This document shows, one piece after another, positions 44,324 through 59,162 of a stretch of DNA of 64,000 nucleotides (within the stretch, counting starts at the first letter, position 1; each line of letters opens with the position of its first letter). The notes under the pieces were generated by a model. It saw nothing but the letters and a program-made list of their open reading frames with translations. It had not been told where the DNA came from and did no database searches. The position numbers were made by a program, and so were the translations under genes. Source of the stretch: Zhihengliuella sp. (GTDB lineage: Bacteria > Actinomycetota > Actinomycetes > Actinomycetales > Micrococcaceae); assembly GCF_031178195.1 (NCBI RefSeq), contig NZ_JAPSJL010000003.1:419390-483389 (forward strand), read 5' to 3'.

Positions 44324-46867
44324 ATGCGTATTCCGCTCTCTTGGCTGCGCGAGTTCGCGCAGGTACCGGCCGACGCCACGGCCGAGGACGTCATGGCGGA
44401 CCTGGTCCGGGTCGGTCTCGAGGAGGAGGACGTCCACCGTCCCTCCGACGAGCTGTCGGGGCCGATCGTCGTGGGGCAGGTCCTCTCGCTCGAGAAGGAG
44501 CCGCAGAAGAACGGCAAGACCATCAACTGGTGCCAGGTCCGGGTCGTCCCGGAGGGCGCCGAGCAGACCCTGACCGGCGAGGGCATCGACCCCTCCGGCG
44601 TGCAGGGCATCGTCTGCGGCGCCCACAACTTCGAGGTCGGCGACAAGGTCGTCGTCACGCTGCCCGGCGCCGTCCTGCCCGGGGACTTCCGGATCTCCCC
44701 GCGCAAGACCTACGGCCACGTCTCGGCCGGCATGATCGCCTCCGCGCGCGAGCTCGGTCTCGGCGACGAGCACGACGGCATCATCGTCCTCTCCGATCTC
44801 GGGCTGGACCCGGAGATCGGCATGGACATCTTCGAGCTCCTCGGGCTCGACGACGAGGCCGCCGAGATCAACGTGACACCCGACCGCGGCTACTGCTTCT
44901 CCCTGCGCGGCGTCGCCCGGGAGTACGCGCTCGCCACCGGGACCGCGTTCGTGGACCCCGTCTCCCGCGTGAGCGTGGACGAGCCCACTGGCGAGGACTA
45001 CCCGGTCCGGCTCGAGGACCAGGCGCCGATCTACGGCACCGCCGGATGCGACCGGTTCGTCGCCCGCACCGTGCGCGGCGTTGACCCGACGCGCCCGACG
45101 CCGCCGTGGATGGCCTCCCGCCTGCGTCTCGCCGGCATGCGCTCCATCTCGCTGATCGTGGACATCTCGAACTACGTCATGCTGGAGCTCGGTCAGCCGC
45201 TGCACTTCTACGACGCCGAGAAGCTCCGGGGCCCGATCGTCGTCCGGCGCGCGAACCCGGGCGAGAAGCTCGAGACCCTCGACGGCAAGGTGCGCGAGCT
45301 CTCCACCGAGGACCTGCTGATCACCGACGACCGCGGGGCCATCGGCCTCGCCGGCGTCATGGGCGGCGCCGAGACCGAGGTCGGCGACGGGACGTCGACC
45401 GTGCTCATCGAGTCCGCGCACTTCGACGCCATCTCGATGGGCCGGACCCGTCGTCGGCACCGCCTGCCGTCCGAGGCGTCGAAGCGCAACGAGCGCGGCG
45501 TCGACTGGGCGCTCGCCGACGTCGCCGCCCAGCGTGCCGCCGACCTGCTCGTCGAGCTGGCCGGCGGCACGGCCGAGACCACGGTCACCGACGTCCAGGT
45601 GCGGCCGGAGCCGGCGGTCATCGACCTGCCGGACGGATTCGCGGCCCGCCTCATCGGGATCGACTACACCCGCGAGCAGCAGGTGTCGGCGCTCGCCGGG
45701 ATCGGTGCCGACGTCCAGGAGTACGACGCCGGCCTCCGCGTCACCGCGCCCACCTGGCGGCCGGACCTGGCCATCAAGGAGGACCTCGTCGAGGAGATCG
45801 CGCGGCTGGTCGGGTACGACCAGATCCCCGCGACCCTCCCCGTGGCGCCCCCCGGCCGCGGCCTGACCCGCACCCAGCAGCAGCGCCGCCGTGTCCTCCA
45901 GGGCCTCGCCGACGCCGGACTGACCGAGGTGCTGAACTACCCGTTCGTCTCCACGGCCCAGAACAACCGGTTCGGCACTCCCGTCGAGGGCGAAGAGGTG
46001 CCGGCGGTGAAGCTGGCGAACCCGATCTCCTCCGAGTTCGGCTACCTGCGCCGCTCCCTGCTCCCCGGCCTGCTGGAGGCGGCGCGCCGCAACCACGCCC
46101 GCGGCTTCCGCGACCTGGCGCTGTTCGAGGCCGGCCTCGTCTTCGAACCCGGCGAGCAGCTCGGTTCCGCGGTTCTGCCGCCCCTGGGCGCCAAGCCCGC
46201 GGACGAGGTCCTCGACGAGCTCTACGCCGGCATCCCGGAGCAGCCCTGGCACCTCGGCGGCGTGCTGACCGGCCACGAGGCGCCCCCGGCGGCCGGCTAC
46301 GCGCCGCGGCCGTGGGAGTGGTCGGACGCGCTCGATGTCGCACTGACCGTCGGCGAGCTGCTCGGCGTGGAGGTCGTCGCCGCGCAGGGCCGCCACCAGG
46401 CGTTCCACCCGGGCCGGACCGCGCGGCTGTCGCTGCGCACGGGCGAGCACATCGGCTTCGCCGGCGAGCTGCACCCGGGCCTGCTCAAGGAGCAGGACCT
46501 CCCGGCTCGCTCGGCGGCGTTCGAGCTGGATCTGGAGGCGCTCATGGAGGCGGCGGCCGACGTCGTCGTCGCCCGTCCCATCTCCACCTTCCCGGTCACC
46601 ACGCAGGACGTCGCGCTCGTCGTGGACGAGGCCACGGTCGCCGGGGACGTGCTGGAGACCCTCCGCGAGGGCGCCGGCGAGCTGCTCGAGGACGTCGCAC
46701 TGTTCGACGTGTACTCGGGCGCCGGCATCGAGGACGGGCGGAAGTCGCTGGCCTTCGGGCTCCGGTTCCGCGCGGCCGACCGCACGCTGACGGCGGACGA
46801 GGCCTCGGAGGCGCGCGCCGCCGCCGTCGCGCTGGCCGCCGAGCGTCACGGGGCGGTCCAGCGGTAG
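44324..46867 (+). CDS. pheT: Phenylalanine--tRNA ligase beta subunit
   Basis: MRIPLSWLREFAQVP...B3/B4, B5 and FDX-ACB regions. Confidence 0.97.
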   Translation: MRIPLSWLREFAQVPADATAEDVMADLVRVGLEEEDVHRPSDELSGPIVVGQVLSLEKEPQKNGKTINWCQVRVVPEGAEQTLTGEGIDPSGVQGIVCGAHNFEVGDKVVVTLPGAVLPGDFRISPRKTYGHVSAGMIASARELGLGDEHDGIIVLSDLGLDPEIGMDIFELLGLDDEAAEINVTPDRGYCFSLRGVAREYALATGTAFVDPVSRVSVDEPTGEDYPVRLEDQAPIYGTAGCDRFVARTVRGVDPTRPTPPWMASRLRLAGMRSISLIVDISNYVMLELGQPLHFYDAEKLRGPIVVRRANPGEKLETLDGKVRELSTEDLLITDDRGAIGLAGVMGGAETEVGDGTSTVLIESAHFDAISMGRTRRRHRLPSEASKRNERGVDWALADVAAQRAADLLVELAGGTAETTVTDVQVRPEPAVIDLPDGFAARLIGIDYTREQQVSALAGIGADVQEYDAGLRVTAPTWRPDLAIKEDLVEEIARLVGYDQIPATLPVAPPGRGLTRTQQQRRRVLQGLADAGLTEVLNYPFVSTAQNNRFGTPVEGEEVPAVKLANPISSEFGYLRRSLLPGLLEAARRNHARGFRDLALFEAGLVFEPGEQLGSAVLPPLGAKPADEVLDELYAGIPEQPWHLGGVLTGHEAPPAAGYAPRPWEWSDALDVALTVGELLGVEVVAAQGRHQAFHPGRTARLSLRTGEHIGFAGELHPGLLKEQDLPARSAAFELDLEALMEAAADVVVARPISTFPVTTQDVALVVDEATVAGDVLETLREGAGELLEDVALFDVYSGAGIEDGRKSLAFGLRFRAADRTLTADEASEARAAAVALAAERHGAVQR

Positions 46868-46971
46868 GGGGCGCCTGCGGCGTCGTACGACGGCGCACCG
46901 CTCCTTGCGAGGCAGCGCAACCGACCACGTAGCGCAACCGATCACGGAGGGCGCCCGATCACGGCGCGTGC

Positions 46972-47010
46972 CACAGGGCGGCGGGCATCGGCCCGCCGCC
47001 CTGTGTTTTT
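46972..47010 (+). terminator. Intrinsic terminator after pheT
   Basis: CACAGGGCGGCGGGC-atcg-GCCCGCCGCCCTGTG-TTTTT. Confidence 0.93.
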
Positions 47011-47051
47011 CGCAGGTGGTGCCGCCCGCGGGCAGGGCCGTCTGCGGGTGC

Positions 47052-47462
47052 TCAGGCCCGCCCGGCGGCGAGGGCCCCGATGCCGGCGGCGAGCAGGCCC
47101 GCCGTGAGGACCGCGGCTCCGATCGGCACGAGGACAGCGGCCCGGCCGGGCCGCTGCGGATCCTTGCCCAGCACCCCGAGGAAGAAGCCGGCCGGCATGA
47201 GGATGGCCGCCACGGGGACCCCGGAGCGGGCGAGCCAGGTGGCCCACGCGGGCAGGTCGAAGGCGTCGGTGTACGGCAGGATCGCCAGGGACAGGACGAG
47301 GAGGACCGCGGCGTGCGCGTGCCCGGCGCGGTACCAGTTCTTCTGGAGGTCGTTGGCGGGGTGGCCGCCGGTCGTGACGCGCAGCAGGAACGCGCCGCCG
47401 GACTCGACCGTGATGAGGGCCAGCAGGAGGATGCCGGCCAGGGTGAGGGTCGCGGGCTCCAT
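47052..47462 (-). CDS. Small 4-TM membrane protein
   Basis: MEPATLTLAGILLLALITVESGGAFLLRVTTGGHPANDLQKNWYRAGHAHAAVLLVLSLAI. Confidence 0.85.
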   Translation of the reverse strand: MEPATLTLAGILLLALITVESGGAFLLRVTTGGHPANDLQKNWYRAGHAHAAVLLVLSLAILPYTDAFDLPAWATWLARSGVPVAAILMPAGFFLGVLGKDPQRPGRAAVLVPIGAAVLTAGLLAAGIGALAAGRA

Positions 47463-47512
47463 CGAAGTGCCTTCCGTGGGAATGGACGCTGCCGTAGCGT
47501 TGGGTACCAGCA

Positions 47513-47539
47513 CTATCTACGATAGATAGCAGAGCTATC
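47513..47539. promoter_or_regulatory. Two overlapping perfect palindromes between the divergent membrane protein and MerR-type genes
   Basis: CTATCTA-cga-TAGATAG (47513-47529) and GATAGC-aga-GCTATC (47525-47539). Confidence 0.75.
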
Positions 47540-47555
47540 CATGACAAGGGGTGGA

Positions 47556-48191
47556 ATGCGGATCTCCGAACTGGTTGAGCGCACGGGTGTCCCGCTGGCG
47601 ACCGTGAAGTACTACCTGCGCGAGGGGCTGCTGCCTCCGGGGCGCGCGGTCGGGGCGAAGCTGTCGCTCTACGGCGAGGAGCATGTCCGCCGACTCGCGC
47701 TCATCCGCGCCCTCCGGGACACCGCCGGCCTCCCGCTGGCCGGCGTGCGGACGGTCGTGGCCGTCATCGACGAGCCGTCGCCGGACCCCGTGGCCTCGCT
47801 CGGGCGCGCGGTGGCCGCGCTGCCGCCCGCGATCGCCGAGGACCGGCACGGGCCCTACCCCCGCGCGGCGGCTGTGGCGCGGGAGATCGGCGAGCACATC
47901 GATCCCGAGAGCACGGCCATGGCCCAGCTCGAGGACGCCCTCGCCGCGGCGGAGTCCGTCGGCCTGGGCATCAGCCCCGAGCGGGCCCGCTGCTACGCGG
48001 AGCACGTGCGCGCCATGGCGGAGTACGACGTCGCGCACGTGCCGTCCGGCGAGGCGGCGCGGTCCATCGAGCACGTGGTGCTGGGCACCGCCCTGTACGA
48101 GCCGGTCATCGCCGCCATGCGGCGCCTGGCCCACCAGGACGTGGCACGGTCGGCGGGCGCCGGGGGAGTGCGCGCGGAGGCGGAGGACTAG
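47556..48191 (+). CDS. MerR-family transcriptional regulator
   Basis: MRISELVERTGVPLATVKYYLREGLLPPGRAVGAKLSLYGEEHVRRLALIRALRDTAGLPLAGVR. Confidence 0.92.
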   Translation: MRISELVERTGVPLATVKYYLREGLLPPGRAVGAKLSLYGEEHVRRLALIRALRDTAGLPLAGVRTVVAVIDEPSPDPVASLGRAVAALPPAIAEDRHGPYPRAAAVAREIGEHIDPESTAMAQLEDALAAAESVGLGISPERARCYAEHVRAMAEYDVAHVPSGEAARSIEHVVLGTALYEPVIAAMRRLAHQDVARSAGAGGVRAEAED

Positions 48192-48200
48192 GCTGGCGGC

Positions 48201-48671
48201 ATGACTGAACTCGAGACGCCCGCCGTCCGCGCGGCGCGCGAGGCCGGCATCGACTTCGAAGTGACGCGGCACGGCCCCGTCGGCAGCCTCGAGGAGGCCG
48301 CGGCGGCACGGGGCATCGAGCCGCGGGACCTGATCAAGACCCTGGTCCTGCGCCGTTCCGACGAGGACTACCTCCTGGTGCTGATCCCCGGCGACCGGAG
48401 GTTCTCCTGGCCCAAGGTCCGTGCCCTCCTGGGCACGAGCCGCCTGTCGATGCCGGACGCCGAGGTCGCGCGCCGGGTCACCGGCTACGAGCGCGGCACC
48501 ATCACACCGTTCGGGACCAGCGTCCCGCTGCCGGTGGTGGCGGACGAGCATCTCGTCGGACGGCGCGTCTCGATCGGCGCCGGGGCGCACGGGGCGGGCC
48601 TGACGGTCCACGGGGACGACATCCTCCGGCTCTTCGAGGCCAGGGTCGCCGACATCTCCGACGTCCAGTAG
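48201..48671 (+). CDS. YbaK/EbsC-type aminoacyl-tRNA deacylase
   Basis: EEAAAARGIEPRDLIKTLVLRRSDEDYLLVLIPGDRRFSWPKVRALLGTSRLSM. Confidence 0.9.
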   Translation: MTELETPAVRAAREAGIDFEVTRHGPVGSLEEAAAARGIEPRDLIKTLVLRRSDEDYLLVLIPGDRRFSWPKVRALLGTSRLSMPDAEVARRVTGYERGTITPFGTSVPLPVVADEHLVGRRVSIGAGAHGAGLTVHGDDILRLFEARVADISDVQ

Positions 48672-48744
48672 GCCGCCGGGCCGGCGAGGGATTCGGCCCG
48701 GCGCCGCCCTGCCGCCCGGCGCCCGCCGCGGCTAGGGTAGTGAT

Positions 48745-48786
48745 ATGACCGTCACCACCGCTCGCCGCGTCCGGGACGGCGCCTAG
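48745..48786 (+). CDS. Putative leaderless 13-codon uORF (MTVTTARRVRDGA*)
   Basis: TAGGGT (48733-48738) + 6 nt + ATG; stop TAG lies one nt before the ATG of the next ORF. Confidence 0.35.
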   Translation: MTVTTARRVRDGA

Positions 48787-48787
48787 C

Positions 48788-49477
48788 ATGGCCGCCATCC
48801 CCGGGGTCCGACTCGCCGCGCTGCCGCTGAGCTTCGCGGCCGGCCTGCCGGGGGACTGGCTCACACCCGCGGAGCGCGACCGCGCCGCGGAGTACGACGA
48901 CGGCCCGTCCCGGCGCGACTTCGTCGCGGGACGGCTCGGCGCGCGCTTCGCGGCGGCCGCCGTGCTGCCGCACGCGGCCGGGCGGCCCGAGCGCATCGGC
49001 CTCACGGGCCACTGCCCGCGCTGCGGGGAGACGACCCACGGGATCCCCGCGCTGAGCGTCGACGGCGAGCCGGGCGACCGGCCGATCAGCTACGCGCGGG
49101 CGGAGGGATGGCTGCTCGTCGGCTTCGCGGCGGCGGGGCAGCGGATCGGCGTGGGCCTGTGCCCGCCGTTCGGCGAGGAACTGGACCTCTTCACCGCCAC
49201 GCAGCAGGCCGCCCTGCGGCTCTTGCCCAGGAGCCGGCGCCGCATCGAGGCGGGGCGGCGCTGGGCGCTGCTCACCGCCCGCGGGAAGGCGGTCGGCATC
49301 GGAACCGACGTCGTCGAGCCGGAACGGCTCGCCACCGAGGTGGCCCAGCGCCGCGAGCGCGCCGGCACCCTGGCGGCCGTCGGTGTCACCGTCCTCGCCA
49401 CGGGCGAGGACACGCCCGGCGAGGTCGCGAGTCTCGGCCGACTGCTCGCGGCCGTCGTGGTGGACGAGGTCCGCTGA
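48788..49477 (+). CDS. 4'-phosphopantetheinyl transferase superfamily-like protein
   Basis: SRRDFVAGRLGARFAAAAVL...CPRCGETTHGIPAL...SYARAEGWLLVGFAAAGQRIGVGL; later PPTase motifs weak. Confidence 0.65.
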   Translation: MAAIPGVRLAALPLSFAAGLPGDWLTPAERDRAAEYDDGPSRRDFVAGRLGARFAAAAVLPHAAGRPERIGLTGHCPRCGETTHGIPALSVDGEPGDRPISYARAEGWLLVGFAAAGQRIGVGLCPPFGEELDLFTATQQAALRLLPRSRRRIEAGRRWALLTARGKAVGIGTDVVEPERLATEVAQRRERAGTLAAVGVTVLATGEDTPGEVASLGRLLAAVVVDEVR

Positions 49478-49515
49478 GCGATCCGCTGAGCGGCTCGTCG
49501 GAGCCGTTCCGTTGA

Positions 49516-49538
49516 AGCCGGCCCTGACGAGGCCGGCT
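49516..49538. terminator. Hairpin between convergent PPTase-like and quinone oxidoreductase genes
   Basis: AGCCGGCC-ctgacga-GGCCGGCT perfect 8-bp stem. Confidence 0.6.
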
Positions 49539-49565
49539 CCAACCTCGTCTCTCAGGCCGGCTCCC

Positions 49566-50546
49566 TCAGGGGATCAGGACGAGCTTGCCGGTGGTGTTCC
49601 GCGACTCGAGGTCCGCATGGGCCCGGCGGGCCTCCTCCAGCGGGTAGGCCCCGCCGATCCGCACCTTCAGCTCGCCGGAGGCGACCTGCCCGAAGACGTC
49701 GCGGCCGCGCCAGGCGCGTTCGTCGGCGTCGAGCAGGTGATCGCCGAGCTTGGGCCGGGTCACGAACAGCGAGCCGGCGGCGTTGAGCCGCTGCAGGTCG
49801 AAGGGCGGGACCTGGCCGGACGCGCCGCCGAAGAGCACGAGCGTCCCGCGCTTGCGCAGCGCGGCGAGCGAGGTCTCGAACGTGGCCTTGCCGACGCCGT
49901 CGTACACCACGTCCACCCCGCGGCCGCGCGTGACCTCGTCGACGGTCGCCTCCACCTCGCTGTACCCGACCACGTGATCGGCGCCGGCCTCGGCGGCCAG
50001 GCGCGCCTTCTCCGGGGTCGACGTGGTGGTGATGACGGTGGCCCCGAGCCGCTTGAGCATCTGGGTGAGCAGGCCGCCGACGCCGCCGGCACCCGCGTAG
50101 GTGAGGACGACGTCGCCCGCGCGCACCTGGTACGTGGAGTGGACGAGGTAGTGCGCCGTGAAGCCCTGCAGCGGGACGGCCGCCGCGGTCTGCAGGTCCA
50201 CGCCGTCGGGCACCCGCACGGCGCGCCCGGCATCCAGGAGCACGTGCGAGGCGTAGGCGCCGTCGGCCTCGGCGGTGGCGACGCGGTCCCCGGGCGCGAA
50301 GTCCGTGACGCCGTCGCCGACGGCGGCCACCGTGCCGGCGCACTCGCTGCCCGGCACGAACGGGTACTCGACCGGGTAGACACCCGAGCGCTGGTAGGTC
50401 TCGATGAAGTTCACGCCGACGGCGGCGACCTCCACGAGCAGCTGGCCCGGACCCGGCTCCGGCAGCGTGAGCTGGACGCGTTCGAGGACCTCCGGGTCCC
50501 CGGCCTGCGGGACGTGTACGGCGTACGGCAAGTTCCCTCCAACCAC
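49566..50546 (-). CDS. Zinc-binding-like NADPH:quinone oxidoreductase
   Basis: GVNFIETYQRSGVYPVEYPFVPGSECAGTVAAVGDGVTDFAPGDRVA...YAGAGGVGGLLTQMLKRLG. Confidence 0.93.
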   Translation of the reverse strand: MVGGNLPYAVHVPQAGDPEVLERVQLTLPEPGPGQLLVEVAAVGVNFIETYQRSGVYPVEYPFVPGSECAGTVAAVGDGVTDFAPGDRVATAEADGAYASHVLLDAGRAVRVPDGVDLQTAAAVPLQGFTAHYLVHSTYQVRAGDVVLTYAGAGGVGGLLTQMLKRLGATVITTTSTPEKARLAAEAGADHVVGYSEVEATVDEVTRGRGVDVVYDGVGKATFETSLAALRKRGTLVLFGGASGQVPPFDLQRLNAAGSLFVTRPKLGDHLLDADERAWRGRDVFGQVASGELKVRIGGAYPLEEARRAHADLESRNTTGKLVLIP

Positions 50547-50607
50547 TCGGATGCGATGCCGCCACCTTACTGGGTGGGCAGCCGGGACCGCCCGCCGCGC
50601 GTCGCAA

Positions 50608-50641
50608 TGAATAATTATTAGCGACCGTGCATAGAAACGAC
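50608..50641. promoter_or_regulatory. Tandem ARG boxes (ArgR operator) upstream of argC
   Basis: TGAATAATTATTAG (50608) and TGCATAGAAACGAC (50628), start-to-start 20 bp. Confidence 0.75.
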
Positions 50642-50653
50642 TATGGTGGGGCC

Positions 50654-51685
50654 ATGACGATTTCAGCTGCCGTGTCCGGAGCCAGCGGTTACGCCGGGGG
50701 AGAGGTCCTCCGTCTGCTCAGCCGCCACCCCGAGGTCGAGATCGGCGCGATCACCGCCCACAGCAACGCCGGGCAGCGCCTCGGCTCCCTCCAGCCCCAC
50801 CTGCTCGGTCTGGCCGACCGCGAGCTCGTCGACACCACGGTCGAGCACCTCGCCGGGCACGACGTCGTGTTCCTGGCCCTGCCGCACGGCGCCAGCGCGG
50901 AGATCGCCGCGCAGCTGCCCGAGGACGTCCTGGTGATCGACGCCGGCGCCGACCACCGGCTCGAGTCCGCCGACGCGTGGGAGCAGTTCTACGGCTCGCC
51001 CCACGCCGGGACCTGGCCGTACGGGCTGCCCGAGCTGCCCGGGGCCCGCGAGCAGCTGGTCGGGGCGCGCCGCATCGCGGTGCCCGGGTGCTACCCGACG
51101 AGCGCCCAGCTGGCCCTGGTGCCGGGGTTCGCCGCCGGGCTCCTCCAGCCCGACGACGTCGTGATCGTCTCCGCGTCCGGTACGTCCGGTGCGGGCAAGG
51201 CGCTGAAGCCGCACCTGCTCGGCTCCGAGTCCATGGGCGGCATGAGCCCCTACGGCGTCGGCGGCAGCCACCGCCACACCCCGGAGATGGAGCAGGGCTT
51301 CTCCCGCGCGGCCGGGGGCCCGGTCACCGTCTCCTTCACGCCCACGCTGGCCCCGATGCCGCGCGGCATCCTCACCACGGCCACGGCGAGGGTCCGGCCG
51401 GGCACGACGGCGGCGCAGCTGCGCTCGGCGTGGGAGGAGGCCTACGCCGGCGAGGCGTTCGTCCACCTGCTGCCCGAGGGGCAGTGGCCGTCCACCAAGC
51501 AGGTCCTGGGCTCCAACCACGCCGTCCTGCAGCTGGCGTTCGACGAGCGGATCGGCCGCGTGATCGTGGTCGCCGCGATCGACAACCTGACCAAGGGCAC
51601 CGCCGGCGGCGCCGTCCAGTCCATGAACCTGGCCCTCGGCCTGCCGGAGCTGGCGGGCCTCGACTTCGAAGGACTCGCCCCGTAG
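50654..51685 (+). CDS. argC: N-acetyl-gamma-glutamyl-phosphate reductase
   Basis: [36 protein letters not shown]...[13 protein letters not shown]. Confidence 0.96.
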   Translation: MTISAAVSGASGYAGGEVLRLLSRHPEVEIGAITAHSNAGQRLGSLQPHLLGLADRELVDTTVEHLAGHDVVFLALPHGASAEIAAQLPEDVLVIDAGADHRLESADAWEQFYGSPHAGTWPYGLPELPGAREQLVGARRIAVPGCYPTSAQLALVPGFAAGLLQPDDVVIVSASGTSGAGKALKPHLLGSESMGGMSPYGVGGSHRHTPEMEQGFSRAAGGPVTVSFTPTLAPMPRGILTTATARVRPGTTAAQLRSAWEEAYAGEAFVHLLPEGQWPSTKQVLGSNHAVLQLAFDERIGRVIVVAAIDNLTKGTAGGAVQSMNLALGLPELAGLDFEGLAP

Positions 51686-51702
51686 GGCGCAGGAGGAACC
51701 GC

Positions 51703-52914
51703 ATGAGCACCCCAGCACTCCCGCAGACCGCCACGGCGGAGCAGGGCCCCTTCGGGATCGCCGCCCCGGCCGGCTTCCGCGCCGCCGGCGTCCCCGCCGG
51801 GCTGAAGTCCACGGGCAGGCCCGACGTCGCCGTCGTCGTCAACGACGGACCGCTGAAGTACGCCGCCGCCGTCTTCACCTCCAACCGCGTGGCCGCCGCG
51901 CCCGTGCACTGGTCCCGCCAGGTGGTCTCCGACGGGCGCGCCGACGCCGTCGTCCTGAACTCAGGCGGCGCCAACGCCTGCACGGGGCCGGAGGGCTTCG
52001 GCAACACGCACCGCACCGCCGAGCACGCCGCCGAGCGGCTGGGCGTCAGCGCGGCCGACGTCGTCGTCTGCTCCACCGGATTGATCGGCGTGCAGCTGCC
52101 CATGGACCGGCTCCTCCCGGGCGTGGACGCCGCCGTCGAGGCGCTCGGCACCGGCGGCGGGCACGACGGCGGGGCTGCCGCGGCGGAGGCGATCATGACC
52201 ACCGACTCCGTCCCGAAGCAGTCCGGGTTCGCCGGCACGGGCTACAGCATCGGCGGGATGGCCAAGGGCGCCGGCATGCTGGCGCCCGGCCTGGCCACGA
52301 TGCTCGTGGTGCTCACCACCGACGCAGCGGTCGAGCCGGCGGAGCTGGACCGGGCCCTGCGCGCGGCCACGCGGGTCAGCTTCGACCGCGCCGACTCCGA
52401 CGGCTGCATGTCCACCAACGACACCGTGGTCCTGCTGGCCTCCGGGGCCGCCGGCGCCCCGGCCGATCCGGACGAGTTCGCCGCCGGGCTGACCGCCGTC
52501 TGCACCGACCTGGCGCTGCAGCTCATCCACGATGCCGAGGGTGCCGCCCACGACATCGCGATCCGCACGTTCAACGCCGCGAGTGAGGCCGACGCCGAGA
52601 CGGTCGGCCGCGCCGTCGCACGCTCCAACCTCTTCAAGACCGCGATCTTCGGGCAGGACCCCAACTGGGGCCGCGTGCTCTCCGCCGTCGGCACCACCGA
52701 CGCCGCGTTCGAGCCCGACCGGCTGAACGTCTCCATCAACGGGGTGCAGGTCTGCCGCGCCGGTGGCGTCGGCGAGGACCGCGACCTGGTGGATCTCTCC
52801 GGCCGGGAGGTCACCGTGGAGATCGACCTGGCCGCCGGCGACGCCGAGGCCACCATCTGGACCAACGATCTCACGCACGACTACGTGCACGAGAACTCCG
52901 CCTACAGCAGCTAG
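51703..52914 (+). CDS. argJ: Bifunctional ornithine acetyltransferase/N-acetylglutamate synthase
   Basis: [33 protein letters not shown]...[25 protein letters not shown]. Confidence 0.96.
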   Translation: MSTPALPQTATAEQGPFGIAAPAGFRAAGVPAGLKSTGRPDVAVVVNDGPLKYAAAVFTSNRVAAAPVHWSRQVVSDGRADAVVLNSGGANACTGPEGFGNTHRTAEHAAERLGVSAADVVVCSTGLIGVQLPMDRLLPGVDAAVEALGTGGGHDGGAAAAEAIMTTDSVPKQSGFAGTGYSIGGMAKGAGMLAPGLATMLVVLTTDAAVEPAELDRALRAATRVSFDRADSDGCMSTNDTVVLLASGAAGAPADPDEFAAGLTAVCTDLALQLIHDAEGAAHDIAIRTFNAASEADAETVGRAVARSNLFKTAIFGQDPNWGRVLSAVGTTDAAFEPDRLNVSINGVQVCRAGGVGEDRDLVDLSGREVTVEIDLAAGDAEATIWTNDLTHDYVHENSAYSS

Positions 52915-52921
52915 GGAGACC

Positions 52922-53889
52922 ATGGAACACGACGCCACCACCGCGCCGGCACGCCCCGCCGCCCCGACGCTCCACGGCCGGGAGCACTTCCCGAGCGCCC
53001 AGCGGAAGGCCGAGGCCCTCATCGAGGCCCTGCCGTGGATCCAGCGCTACGCCGGGACCACCATGGTCATCAAGTACGGTGGCAACGCCATGGTCAACGA
53101 CGCCCTCCGGCGCGCGTTCGCCGAGGACATCGTGTTCCTGCACCACGCCGGCATCCACCCTGTGGTGGTCCACGGCGGCGGCCCGCAGATCAACCGGATG
53201 CTCGAGCGCGTCGGCATCGAGTCCGAGTTCCGCGGCGGCCTGCGTGTCACCTCGCCCGAGGCGATGGACGTGGTGCGCATGGTGCTCACCGGTCAGGTCC
53301 AGCGCGAGCTGGTCGGCCTGATCAACTCCCACGGGCCCTACGCCGTCGGACTCTCCGGCGAGGACGGCGCGCTGCTGCGCGCCCGCCGGACCGGGACGGT
53401 CGTCGACGGCGAGCCCGTCGACCTGGGCCTCGTCGGCGAGGTGGTCGGCGTCGAGCCCGGCCAGATCACCGACCTGCTCGCCGCCGGCCGGATCCCCGTC
53501 ATCTCCTCCGTCGCCCCCGAGGTACACGACGACGGCGGCCCCACCGGCGAGGTCCTCAACGTCAACGCGGACACGGCCGCCGCCGCGCTCGCCGGGGCGC
53601 TGGGTGCCTCCAAGCTGGTCATCCTCACCGACGTCGAGGGACTCTACGCGGACTGGCCGGACCGCGACTCGCTGATCTCCTCGCTCACGGCCGCCGAGCT
53701 GCGCGCCCTGCTGCCGAGCCTGGAGTCCGGCATGATCCCCAAGATGGAGGCCTGCCTGGCCGCGGTCGACGCCGGCGTCGGACGGGCGGCGATCGTCGAC
53801 GGCCGCCAGCCGCACTCGATGCTCCTGGAGGTCTTCACCACCGCGGGCATCGGCACCGAGCTCGTCCCCGACGCCGAGGAGGCCGACCA

Positions 53890-53893
<4 letters not shown>
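52922..53893 (+). CDS. argB: Acetylglutamate kinase
   Basis: [48 protein letters not shown]. Confidence 0.97.
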
Positions 53894-56827
<2,934 letters not shown>

Positions 56828-56854
56828 CCGGACCGCGCAGGGCAGCGCCTGCAA

Positions 56855-58389
<1,535 letters not shown>

Positions 58390-58446
58390 GCGCCCGGCCC
58401 CGAGGAGGCCGGCCCCGAGGAGGTCGGCCCTGGGTACGCTGGGGCC

Positions 58447-59151
58447 ATGACGCACACAGGCTCCGCAACCGCGCACCTCCTGGCCGAACCGGCCCGCGTC
58501 GTGGCCCCGCGCCTGCTGGGCAGCACGGTCTCCACCTGCGTCGACGGGCGCACGGTCTCCATCCGCCTCACCGAGGTGGAGGCCTACGAGGGCGGCATCG
58601 ACCCGGGCTCGCACGGCTACCGCGGCCGCACGGCCCGGAACTCGGCGCTCTTCGGCCCGCCGGGCACGCTGTACGTGTACTTCACCTACGGCATGCACCA
58701 CTGCGCCAACATCGTCTGCGGGACGGACGGCACCGCCTCGGCAGTCCTCATGCGCGCCGGCGAGGTCGTCTCCGGCGTCGACACCGCCGTCGCGCGGCGG
58801 GGACGGGCCGGCGCGCCGGGCCCGCAGCTGGCCAGCGGTCCGGCCCGGCTGGCCCAGGCGCTCGGCCTGACCCTCGAGCACACCGGGCTGCCAGTCGACC
58901 ACGGCACCGCGGGCATCCACGGCGTCGGGACGATCGCCCTCGAGCACGTCGCGGACCGGGCACCGCTGCACTCCACGGGTCCGCGCACCGGCGTCTCCGG
59001 GCCCGGCGGCGGCCCCGAGTACCCGTGGCGGTTCTGGCTCGAGGGAGAGCGCTCCGTCTCCCGCTACCGCCCGGCCGCGGTCCGGCGCAGAGAGTCCGGC
59101 GGCCGCCCGGCGGGCGGCGCAGCGGCAGGCGCCGCCGGGCCGCGCGGCTAG
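58447..59151 (+). CDS. DNA-3-methyladenine glycosylase (AAG/MPG family)
   Basis: LTEVEAYEGGIDPGSHGYRGRTARNSALFGPPGTLYVYFTYGMHHCANIVCG. Confidence 0.94.
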   Translation: MTHTGSATAHLLAEPARVVAPRLLGSTVSTCVDGRTVSIRLTEVEAYEGGIDPGSHGYRGRTARNSALFGPPGTLYVYFTYGMHHCANIVCGTDGTASAVLMRAGEVVSGVDTAVARRGRAGAPGPQLASGPARLAQALGLTLEHTGLPVDHGTAGIHGVGTIALEHVADRAPLHSTGPRTGVSGPGGGPEYPWRFWLEGERSVSRYRPAAVRRRESGGRPAGGAAAGAAGPRG

Positions 59152-59162
59152 AATCTTCTACC

